This document shows positions 28,854-36,900 of a stretch of 64,000 nucleotides of DNA, in pieces. Numbering within the stretch: the first letter of the stretch is position 1; each line of letters opens with the position of its first letter. This DNA is from Wolbachia endosymbiont of Armadillidium arcangelii. Its GTDB lineage: Bacteria > Pseudomonadota > Alphaproteobacteria > Rickettsiales > Anaplasmataceae. The translations under genes were made by a program, and so were the position numbers. The DNA is taken from NCBI RefSeq assembly GCF_040207875.1, contig NZ_CP157942.1:868001-932000 (forward strand). The letters are read 5' to 3'. Under the pieces are notes generated by a model. It searched no databases and had not been told where the DNA came from. It worked only from the letters and a program-made list of their open reading frames with translations.

Positions 28854-30815
28854 ATGCATACATCTAATTTTACCACAGTAGAGCAGAGCTTGTATGATGA
28901 GGCCAAAGAGCTTGTTAGAAATAATAAAGCTAATTTAGATGCCACTGATAAAGACGGCAATACATTGTTACTAAAAGCAGCTATAAGTAATTCTTGGGAT
29001 GTTGTAAAATTTCTCATGATAAAAGGGGCTAATATTGAAATCGCTAATAATGATGGCTGGACTTTGCTTCATTCATCTGCGCTTTCTGATAATCTAGAAA
29101 TGCTAGAAATCTTATTTGGAGATAAGGCTCTTTGTATTTCACGTGAAGGTACTATTAAAGTAACACAAGAAAATTTTATTGAAGATAATAGCACAACTGT
29201 ACAACCTTCTGCAGAAAATAATACACTATATATTACAACTGAAAGCAGTAATGAGGTTACACAAGATTCAATATCGGACTATGAAGTTGTTCAAACCTAC
29301 TCAAGAAACAGCACTGGCATAGATAGTTCGTTGTGTTCAGAGGAGTACAAGAGTTACGATTGCAATGCTCTTTCTAATATCACTTCAGGAGTCTCTCGAC
29401 CTTATCTAGAAAACAGTACTGAAGCATCATATTTCGCTGATGAAAATAGTACTGAAACTACAAATATTCCTGCAAATTATACTACTATAGATAATTTCTT
29501 GTTTAAAAACAGCAGCCAACTTTCCGTAGCACCAAGTGTTAATGTACTACATCCCATTACTATAAGTAACACTTGTTATGCTCCAGATCCGAATGTTGCT
29601 AATAAGGATAAATACACACCTTTGCATGTTGCTGCAGAAAGAAGCAGCTTAGAAGTTGTGGAATATCTAGTTGATAAAGGAGCAGATTTAAATGCTACTG
29701 CTATAGTGTGTTTTGGTTCTAACCCTAATTTAGGTGATAGTGTTTTAGGTTTAGTTACTGATTATTATACTCCTTTAAACTTTGCTGCTAGCCGCTGCGA
29801 TGGACTGAATATAACAATGTATCTCGTACAGGAAAAAGGAGTTGATATTGATGTTAAATCTCTGAATTTGGCTGCTGAAGGTGGTCACTTGGAAACACTT
29901 CAATACCTTATAGGAGAAAGAGCTGATTTAGTAAATGCTACAGATAATTATGGTGATACTCCTTTGCATGCCGCTGTTTATGGTGGATTACATGTAGTGC
30001 AATACTTGAAAGAAAATGGAGCTGATATTGATGCTAAAAACAATCGTGGTCAGACGCCTCTGGAGGTGGCACTTGAACTTAATAAGTCGGATATAATACA
30101 CTCTTTGAAAAATTTACAACATCATAGAGGAAAAAGGCACTTACAAGAACCTGTTTCTTTTGAGTCAAAAGGTGCTAGTCATAGTATTGAAAGTGATAAT
30201 CCTGTAACAAAAAGTAATCAAGCCATAGATGGGACGCCTTTGTGGGTAAATGTGGTTACTCGTACTATAGTAGATACTATTAAAGGTGTTATCTTTTCTC
30301 CCATCAAGCCAGCTGTAGACACGAAGCATTCTCAATCTTCTAAGGCAACTCAATATACTGATATAAAAGATATCTCTGAACAGGAAGCGCTAGGTTACGC
30401 GGTCAATATTGTAGAAGGATTTAAGAAAGTAGTAGAGCAAGCTGCATTGAAAAATGGCATATCAATGCACCGGTTGAATATTGATTTTATAGAAATGCAA
30501 AAAGAGATTACTAGAAAAATTGTAGGCGGTAAATTTGATAGGATTTCAGAAGTTTTAAAATCACACATAGAGCAGGTATGTCCTGATAAGAAAGCGGGAT
30601 GCTCTGGTAGATTAAGTCAGAAGAAATTTGATAAATTTATATCTGAATTTGATAATAAATTAGATGCAATGCTAAACCAATCGATACAACAAATATATAG
30701 AAATAGCATGCTAGGAGTTAAAGAACAACAAACAAGCTCAGAACCTAAAAGCTACTTAAATAATGTTTCTGTTCAAGGTCATTTAACTCAAGCTGAAAAT
30801 CTAAGATTGGGGTAA
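28854..30815 (+). CDS. Large ankyrin-repeat protein with a conserved C-terminal domain
   Basis: The 653-residue protein starts at an ATG preceded by TAGGAGGGG. Two ankyrin repeats lie at ~35-95, then a 130-residue Ser/Thr/Asn-rich segment without repeats (~100-235). About five more repeats (~245-425) end in TPLEVALELNKSD. After an RGKRH basic patch, the C-terminal ~190 residues repeat the domain of the left-end ankyrin gene: GYAVNIVEGFKKVVEQAALK, SMHRLNIDF, KKFDKFISEFDNKL, QSIQQI and SVQGHLTQ. A repeat-free tail shared by two ankyrin proteins suggests a real functional domain rather than random sequence. Confidence 0.88.
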   Translation: MHTSNFTTVEQSLYDEAKELVRNNKANLDATDKDGNTLLLKAAISNSWDVVKFLMIKGANIEIANNDGWTLLHSSALSDNLEMLEILFGDKALCISREGTIKVTQENFIEDNSTTVQPSAENNTLYITTESSNEVTQDSISDYEVVQTYSRNSTGIDSSLCSEEYKSYDCNALSNITSGVSRPYLENSTEASYFADENSTETTNIPANYTTIDNFLFKNSSQLSVAPSVNVLHPITISNTCYAPDPNVANKDKYTPLHVAAERSSLEVVEYLVDKGADLNATAIVCFGSNPNLGDSVLGLVTDYYTPLNFAASRCDGLNITMYLVQEKGVDIDVKSLNLAAEGGHLETLQYLIGERADLVNATDNYGDTPLHAAVYGGLHVVQYLKENGADIDAKNNRGQTPLEVALELNKSDIIHSLKNLQHHRGKRHLQEPVSFESKGASHSIESDNPVTKSNQAIDGTPLWVNVVTRTIVDTIKGVIFSPIKPAVDTKHSQSSKATQYTDIKDISEQEALGYAVNIVEGFKKVVEQAALKNGISMHRLNIDFIEMQKEITRKIVGGKFDRISEVLKSHIEQVCPDKKAGCSGRLSQKKFDKFISEFDNKLDAMLNQSIQQIYRNSMLGVKEQQTSSEPKSYLNNVSVQGHLTQAENLRLG

Positions 30816-30886
30816 AAGTTATTGCAAGTTGCATATAAGGTCATTTTTAATAAGTTAGTATTAGAGTAATTAATTTAGGTGGAAGT

Positions 30887-31710
30887 ATGATAATTTATAA
30901 AGAAAAATTAGCATTTATAATAGTTGCTTTGCTGTTATCACAACAATCTTTTGCAAATGGAACAGAGGGGTTTTACTTTGGTGCTGGATACTCGGGTCAA
31001 CTTCTTAGTAGAGCAGGTCCACTGGAAGTAAAAACTACAGATACAGTTATAAGTAATAAAAAATTAAGTGAATACGGAAGAGGCTATAGTCCGCTTATAG
31101 CATTTGGTTATGCAGGAGAACTTGATAATCACAACTATAGAGTTGAATTAGAGGGGATGTATTCCTCTGTAAAAGCAAATGATATTGGTTCAGAAGATGT
31201 CTCATATGGGAAATATTTTGGCGAAGGTGCAAATAGAAAAATCTATAGGTACAAGACTGAAGTTAATAATGAGCAAGTTGAAAACACATCTATAACAGCG
31301 AATATTTACTACTATTGGAAAAATCTTTTTTCTCCTTATGTTGGAATTGGGATCGGTGGAACAAGAATGAAGATGTTTGAAAAAGCACAAATAAGGCCTG
31401 CGTATCAGTTAAAAGCTGGTCTTGACTTTCAGATAACTGAAGGTGTCAATATGCATATCGGGTATAGACATTTTGGTGCTCTTAGCAATTATCTTACACT
31501 TGAAGCAGAAAGGTTTGGGGTAGAGGAGGAGGGTAGATCTGGAGGAGAAGAATTATCACACACCCTGGTCCGCAGGAAAGTGTGGCAAGAAGAGAAGATG
31601 TAGGTATAAGCAACAAGCTATTTTTTACACATGGTATAGAAATTGGTCTTACTTTACAAAAGGAAGCGTTTAAAACTAGAAATTGGAAAGCCAACGTTAA
31701 AGAAAAGTGA
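30887..31710 (+). pseudogene. Wsp-family outer membrane beta-barrel protein, last strand frameshifted
   Basis: A signal peptide (LAFIIVALLLSQQSFA, cut near residue 24) is followed by alternating beta strands ending in aromatic residues (GFYFGAGYSGQL, NYRVELEGMYSS, ITANIYYYW, FSPYVGIGIGGTRM, VNMHIGYRHFGAL), the pattern of Anaplasmataceae surface antigens (Wsp/P44/Msp2). The first frame stops at 31603. Shifting frame near 31563 restores VARREDVGISNKLFFTHGIEIGLTL, an expected final membrane strand, to a stop at 31710. Without that strand the barrel should not insert properly, so the gene is probably inactive or phase-variable. The start follows TTAGGTGG. Confidence 0.8.
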
Positions 31711-31850
31711 GTGTAGAAAAAAAGAAAGTATAAGTTCCATGAAAAATTCTAAAAAAGTGTTCAAAAAAACGTATGCGTCAAGTTAGGGGTGAGCTTAGGG
31801 AGGTTCATACCTTAAGCTTAGCTTCCTTTTATCAAATTATTCTTGAGAAA

Positions 31851-31898
31851 GGATTAAACTTTTTATGATGCTAGTTCTTAGTATATTTTGATTTTATC
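31851..31898 (+). promoter_or_regulatory. Shared upstream element, copy 2
   Basis: GGATTAAACTTTTTATGATG, then CTAGTTCTTAGTATATTTTG corresponds position by position to the other two copies and ends 29 bp before the GTG start at 31928. Confidence 0.5.
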
Positions 31899-31927
31899 AT
31901 AATTCAAAAAACGTTAGGGAGGTGTAG

Positions 31928-33145
31928 GTGAAAGTTATTAAAACAATAGTTAACAATACAAATCAAGGTAGTAAAGGGAATAGAAAACATCTGGTTTATT
32001 TTTTTGGATTAGGAGAATCTATAAAATATAATAATGAAAGTAGTGATTGGGGAAAGTGGGTATCAAACAAGAATATTGATATCCATTTATTTGATTACCA
32101 TTATATGAACTTTTGTTACCCTGAGTATTTTCATGATACAAAATTCAGGCTAAAGCAAGTTTTAATTACTGTAGCCACTGTTTCAGTAATAGGTTTCTCA
32201 GGCTATTTTATCATTGCATCCCAAATGTTAATTTGGCTCAAATTGCCAGTTTTTATTGTGTTCTTAATACCGGCTATAATTGCAGCTGCTATCATGGTTT
32301 TTTACCCTATCACTGCATCACTCACTAAGTTTGTTACGAAAGGCAAGGATCCAATCAAAGCAGGAATGGCAATGGTTACAGGTTTACTTGAGAAAGGTGT
32401 ACATCCGGATGATATTATTCTTATGGGGAATTCTTTAGGTGGGGGAATTGCTGCGGAGGTTTTAAAGAAGTTTGAAGAAGAAAATATTTTTTTTACTTTT
32501 ATACACAGTAACTCCTATGATTCATGGATAAATGTACCAAAGTCTCAAAACTCTCTTGTTGGAGTGTTTTTTCGACGAACTGCAGTCATTACAGATGCGT
32601 TTTTTAGGTATTGCGGCGCTGATTATAAGCCAAATGAAATTATAAAGTCAACAAAAGCTCCTGTCTTGGCTGCAAATAGATGGGGTGACATGATTATAGA
32701 TTCAGCAGCACAGTCAGTTCCCAATTTACGCAAATCTGAAGGCAATCATGAGAGTATAGGTAAGAACGGTTTCAAAGTGACAGCTATTCTCTTGCATCGT
32801 TACGGTGATGGGAAGTGTGAAACAATAAAAGATAGTATTCATGTGGATAAATTAACGCATATGCTTGTTGGTAATATGAGTTACCTGGAATCACAGGAAA
32901 GAGTCTTAAGAAGTAAGTCGCCATGTACATATGAAAAACTTCTAGGGGATTTTATTGACGAAGCACATACGTATTTAAAAGAAAATAAGTTAAACAATAG
33001 ATTTAAATTAAATACTTTTCAGCATAGTAAATTGTACCAAGAGATAAAGAAAAATGCAGTGTTACTTATTGATCGTCCCAGTAGTAAACTCATTACCAAT
33101 GATGAATCTTTGGAAACTGCTAGCTCTAGTATTAAGACTCCATAA
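31928..33145 (+). CDS. Membrane-anchored alpha/beta-hydrolase-like protein
   Basis: Translation starts at GTG (31928) after a strong site (AGGGAGGTG). The 405-residue protein has an N-terminal strand-turn typical of hydrolases (LVYFFGLGE, 22-30) and two membrane spans (~77-98, ~103-128). A nucleophile elbow GNSLGG follows at 167-172 with Ser169 as candidate catalytic residue; candidate acid and base residues lie in the 220-330 region (for example the His in LTHMLVG). The fold suggests a lipase, esterase or thioesterase. The paired membrane helices between strand and elbow are unusual and recall secreted bacterial effectors. It shares an upstream element with two ankyrin genes. Substrate unknown. 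Confidence 0.7.
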   Translation: MKVIKTIVNNTNQGSKGNRKHLVYFFGLGESIKYNNESSDWGKWVSNKNIDIHLFDYHYMNFCYPEYFHDTKFRLKQVLITVATVSVIGFSGYFIIASQMLIWLKLPVFIVFLIPAIIAAAIMVFYPITASLTKFVTKGKDPIKAGMAMVTGLLEKGVHPDDIILMGNSLGGGIAAEVLKKFEEENIFFTFIHSNSYDSWINVPKSQNSLVGVFFRRTAVITDAFFRYCGADYKPNEIIKSTKAPVLAANRWGDMIIDSAAQSVPNLRKSEGNHESIGKNGFKVTAILLHRYGDGKCETIKDSIHVDKLTHMLVGNMSYLESQERVLRSKSPCTYEKLLGDFIDEAHTYLKENKLNNRFKLNTFQHSKLYQEIKKNAVLLIDRPSSKLITNDESLETASSSIKTP

Positions 33146-33184
33146 TAAGGCATGAGAAAATGATGCCATCACACTATTTTTTTT

Positions 33185-33235
33185 GAGGAAAGTAAAACTT
33201 TTGTAGTGCTAATTTATAGTATATTATTGTCTTGA
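33185..33235 (+). promoter_or_regulatory. Shared upstream element, copy 3
   Basis: AGGAAAGTAAAACTTTTG, then TAGTGCTAATTTATAGTATA matches the copies at 26304 and 31851, and lies 65 bp upstream of the ankyrin gene start at 33300. Confidence 0.5.
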
Positions 33236-33299
33236 AAATATATGTTAATATCAGCTTTGTGTAAAAGAAGTTAGTATAAGAATTTAAATTGGAGGTAGT

Positions 33300-34622
33300 A
33301 TGTTTTTGCGTAATAGTGGTAAAGTAAATCGCTCAAGATCCAGAACTTTGGGTCTAGATGAAGAGGTAGGATCTAACGGAGTAGTTCAAAGGAATTGGGA
33401 AGGTTCAAGTGTGAAATTGGAGCCTCTGGATCAGAGTGTGGAACTGGAAGCTCCAGGCCCAGATGTGCAATTGGAACCTCTGGATCTGAGGGTAAAGTCA
33501 CTTCCAGAAAATCCAGCTTGGCCTACCGATAGTTCGTATGAAGCACCTTGTACTCATGATCCTGCTCGCACACCTGGAGCCTACAGCTCAAAATATGGAA
33601 GTATGGCCCTTTTTCGTGATGACATAGTATCGGCTCCTTCAACTTCGAGTCATGCCTCTGGCCAGGGTTGCTCATGGTACTCTTCTGGCACTAGCATACT
33701 TGAAGCCGCTGTTCAAGATATAAGAGTAGCGCCCCCTTTTGCTCCTGTTCGTGAAGCTAATATTAATGAAAAAGATGGTAAAGGATTTGCTCCTTTGCAT
33801 CATGCTGTTTCCAATTATCAACAAGAGCTGTTGGAAAATCTGTTGCAAGTAGATGGAGTTGATGTTAACATAAGGGATAATAAAGGGTGGGCTCCTTTGC
33901 ATTATGCTGCTCACAAAATTAATTTGAGGGCAATTAACAGTTTATCAAAGCAAGGAGCAGATATTCACGCAAGAGATAATAAAGGACGTACCCCTTTGCA
34001 CTATGCTGCTGAGTGTTGTTTTGCATCAATTAAAGCTCTATTAGATGGAGGAGCGAATATTCATGCAAAAGATAATGAAGGATGTACTCCTTTGCACGTT
34101 GCTGCTAGTTGGAATTCTAAAAAAGAAATTGAATTTTTATTAGAGAAAGGAGCAGCGATTGATGCGAGAGATAATGGAGAACGTGTTCCTTTGCATTTAG
34201 CTGCTGAAAAGGGTCGTCATGAAGCAGTCATGGCTCTACTAAACAGGGGAGCAGATGTCAATATACGAGATAGCATAGGATTTACTCCCTTGCATTATGC
34301 TGCTAGTCGGTATCATGTAGAAGTTGCTAAAATTCTATTAGAGGGAGGAGCAGATATCGATGCACAGGATAGTATAGAAGAACGTACCCCTTTGCATATT
34401 GCTGCTAGCAATGATTATCCAGAAATGGTGAAAGTTCTGTTAGAGAGAGGAGCAAATATTCGCACAGTGGATGGTAAAGGACGTACTCCTTTGCATTTGG
34501 CTCGGCCCTGTGAACATAGGGAAGCAGTCAATTTATTGCAGCGAGCTGCAATGCAAGGACCTAATGGCAACATGAATAATGTGAACGCGGAGAACTTATA
34601 CGAACCAGGAATGGGTAGATGA
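33300..34622 (+). CDS. Ankyrin-repeat protein with an acidic-proline N-terminal region
   Basis: The start follows TTGGAGGTAGT. Residues ~1-150 are disordered-looking and include short LEPLDxxV repeats (VKLEPLDQSV, VQLEPLDLRV). Eight canonical ankyrin repeats follow (~155-425), each with TPLHxAA or close variants and GADIxAxD loops, so this is the most regular repeat array in the window. The tail ends NNVNAENLYEPGMGR, with the VNxEN motif. No membrane span is seen. Such a protein is a plausible host-interacting effector (family knowledge plus inference). Confidence 0.9.
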   Translation: MFLRNSGKVNRSRSRTLGLDEEVGSNGVVQRNWEGSSVKLEPLDQSVELEAPGPDVQLEPLDLRVKSLPENPAWPTDSSYEAPCTHDPARTPGAYSSKYGSMALFRDDIVSAPSTSSHASGQGCSWYSSGTSILEAAVQDIRVAPPFAPVREANINEKDGKGFAPLHHAVSNYQQELLENLLQVDGVDVNIRDNKGWAPLHYAAHKINLRAINSLSKQGADIHARDNKGRTPLHYAAECCFASIKALLDGGANIHAKDNEGCTPLHVAASWNSKKEIEFLLEKGAAIDARDNGERVPLHLAAEKGRHEAVMALLNRGADVNIRDSIGFTPLHYAASRYHVEVAKILLEGGADIDAQDSIEERTPLHIAASNDYPEMVKVLLERGANIRTVDGKGRTPLHLARPCEHREAVNLLQRAAMQGPNGNMNNVNAENLYEPGMGR

Positions 34623-34939
34623 AACTATTAAGCTGGTAGGCAGGATGTTTTTCTTGTTAATTTTGCTTATGTGTTAACTGCACAACTACTCAGGAGGAAA
34701 GCAAATAAAGAAAATTCATGCAGCAATAGGATGTCAATTTTAGTGAAGTTTATGGAAGTGTCAAGTTCAATGGAAGAAAAGAAAATATAAATTTTGGGTA
34801 TATGTACTACTTAGCACTCTAAGTCATAATTGCAGGTTTATTCTATCAGGTAGGTTAAAAGAAAGTTTATGTAAACACCTGAATTTACTACAGAAACTCA
34901 AACATTGCAAAATAGTAAAAATATTATGTCAAAATTCAC
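34623..34939. other. Intergenic, nothing recognised apart from the downstream promoter
   Basis: AT-rich spacer with no gene-like frame. It leads into the promoter at 34940. Confidence 0.5.
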
Positions 34940-34967
34940 TTGACTCATATTATATATTGTACATAAT
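34940..34967 (+). promoter_or_regulatory. Sigma70-type promoter
   Basis: TTGACT (34940-34945) and CATAAT (34962-34967) are 16 bp apart, 28 bp before the start codon at 34996, which itself follows TAGGAGGCAGT. Confidence 0.55.
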
Positions 34968-34995
34968 ACATCATCTATCTAGGCTAGGAGGCAGT

Positions 34996-36462
34996 ATGGG
35001 TACAGAGTCAATAAGAATATGTTGTAAGCAAGAGCATAAGAGAGGAATAAGTACTGAGCCAGGACGGTCAAAAATTGAGTGTAATAGCGATGAAGAGTCA
35101 ACTTTTGAAAATGACGTAGCAGATTTAGATGATTATAGTTTGTTTGCCCAAGGAATAAGTAATCGTCCGGAATGTTATGACCTTGATCAGAGACATGAAA
35201 TTGGGAAGATTGCTGACACATGTGTAAAACATACATTGTCGTATCAAAGTGGAATTGATAATAGCTTAACTGATGATAGTGATTTATACTGGAAAAGAGA
35301 TGGGCATTACTCTATTAGTCCAAGAGACTCTGCTTTAATTAAGCTAGATCTACCGCTGACTAAGAATGAGAAAAGTCTAGTTGATGAATTTTGTAAAGAG
35401 TTAAAAGATATAGTAGCAAAAGGCTATAGGGATAAGCATGAAAATTTTACAAACACTGATTTAGAACGTATAGAATGCATAACAAATAAATATTTGCAAA
35501 AAGGGATAAGGCTCAATTCAAAATGTAATGATGATGGATATACTATAACAAGTTTAATTTTTAAGGAAATAAGAAATATCCCTGATAGAATACGACAGCA
35601 TAAGGGATTACCACCTTATGAGAATTTATCAGACGATAGTGAGACTATAACAAGTTTAGTTTCTAAGGGAATAAGAGGTATTCCTACCTACGAAGGTGTA
35701 TCAGATGACAAAAATATAGGTGTTATACGCAATATCATGAATAATTTACTATTAAAAGGTGGAAGAGTAAAATGCAGTTCCTTTTACAACAATAGGTTAT
35801 TGTATGCAACTTATGGGTTCAGTTATGAGATTTTTGCAGAACGTGAAGAAATCGATAACAAGCTAAAAAGCGTAGCATATGAAGGTATTATAAACAGTAG
35901 TGCCAAAGGCAAAGCTTTACACACAGAGATGGATAATAGATATTTTTATATAAAATATTCGCAAGATAGCACTGTTGAGGCTGCAAAAGTTATAAATAAT
36001 CCAAAAGTGAAAGATTTAAGTTTTAGACACCATATATTTCATATTGGAGAGAGTATAGTAAGAGTTGAAAATGTAGGAGGAAAAAGAAATTATACAGATG
36101 TCTTAGGAGGTGGCATTGAAATGTCCTTTATCACTGAAGTAGGCAAGATTAGTATTCATCTATGTCCTAGTGCTGAATATAGTAATATAATAGAAGTAAA
36201 GCTTGATGGAGAGAGCCAGGAAAAATTTGACAAATTAAAAGGTCAATCAAGTTTAGGGGAAAATTGCCTTTTAGGAGGAAAAAGCATTCTACAAGCTGTA
36301 AAAGATGGAAATTTTGAAAGAAATGTATCTATAGAGTCAAGTGAAACTATTAAGCAATTAGATTGTGTAGTAAAGGAATCAGATGCTCCGTTTACTCTTA
36401 TGAGGCCAATTGATAGTTTAGACCAGCTGCAAAATTCGAAAGAAATAGTAGTGTGTTCATAA
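34996..36462 (+). CDS. Unknown protein, paralogue of the 4.2-kb protein
   Basis: The ATG at 34996 is chosen for its AGGAGG site; an upstream TTG (34957) would overlap the promoter. The 488-residue protein has an acidic N-terminus (~1-110) and a helical middle with a repeated TITSL[IV][FS]KxIR unit (~180-245). A C-terminal region (~310-440) shares DNRYFYIKYSQDSTVEAAK, RNYTDVLGG and GKISIHL with the protein at 4201. The LGENCLLGGKSIL segment shows how the frameshifted tail of that gene should read. No known domain, signal peptide or membrane span was recognised. The two paralogues share only the C-terminal half, which suggests a modular protein with a variable N-terminus. Confidence 0.75.
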   Translation: MGTESIRICCKQEHKRGISTEPGRSKIECNSDEESTFENDVADLDDYSLFAQGISNRPECYDLDQRHEIGKIADTCVKHTLSYQSGIDNSLTDDSDLYWKRDGHYSISPRDSALIKLDLPLTKNEKSLVDEFCKELKDIVAKGYRDKHENFTNTDLERIECITNKYLQKGIRLNSKCNDDGYTITSLIFKEIRNIPDRIRQHKGLPPYENLSDDSETITSLVSKGIRGIPTYEGVSDDKNIGVIRNIMNNLLLKGGRVKCSSFYNNRLLYATYGFSYEIFAEREEIDNKLKSVAYEGIINSSAKGKALHTEMDNRYFYIKYSQDSTVEAAKVINNPKVKDLSFRHHIFHIGESIVRVENVGGKRNYTDVLGGGIEMSFITEVGKISIHLCPSAEYSNIIEVKLDGESQEKFDKLKGQSSLGENCLLGGKSILQAVKDGNFERNVSIESSETIKQLDCVVKESDAPFTLMRPIDSLDQLQNSKEIVVCS

Positions 36463-36900
36463 AGTCAACTAAAATTATTAAACAAAAAGAAGGTTTTGGC
36501 GGGGTAAAAAAAATTGATGTATTTTCAAAGCAAGGAGAAATAGCATGAGGATTTAGAAAAGTTCAGTTAATAATTAAAAGATCATTTTAAAGAAATTATT
36601 TTCCTTTCTTGATATTTATTCCTTTTTAAACATAGCCTTTCGTGTTGGATTCAGAAAAGACTGGCTGCTCCACACTTTCTACTTTTTCGAGTTTTGATTG
36701 AATTGACTTTTGTGATGTCTACAGAATTTCCTTTATCAGACCAACTACATGATTCAGCGGAAGAAGGGCTGTCAGGAACATTAGGCTCTTACGCAATAAT
36801 TTTGAAGCTCTGGAATCGTTTCACATGTAAGTTTAAGATTATCACTATTTTCGTTATATAATTCAGCCTTTAACACTGATTTACCTCAATTTTTAAAGTA
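36463..36900. other. Intergenic with an ankyrin-tail relic and the second direct repeat
   Basis: On the minus strand 36626-36790 hold a broken tail (PNVPDSPSSAESCSW and, in another frame, VESVEQPVFSESNTKGYV). Bases 36753-36863 are copy 2 of the direct repeat found at 15402. No intact gene is present. Confidence 0.6.
36753..36863 (+). repeat. Direct repeat, copy 2, downstream of the intact recombinase
   Basis: Same ~110-bp sequence and same orientation as 15402-15511, next to the 3' end of the intact recombinase gene. It is a candidate attachment-site region or the edge of a duplication. Confidence 0.85.

Noticed and set aside
9161..36500. TTGGCGGGGT also at 9161 and 36494 as possible further insertion sites of the recombinase element
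   Set aside because: The motif is only 10 bp, and neither place shows the TTTGCAACATTG end or an RT cut; probably chance.
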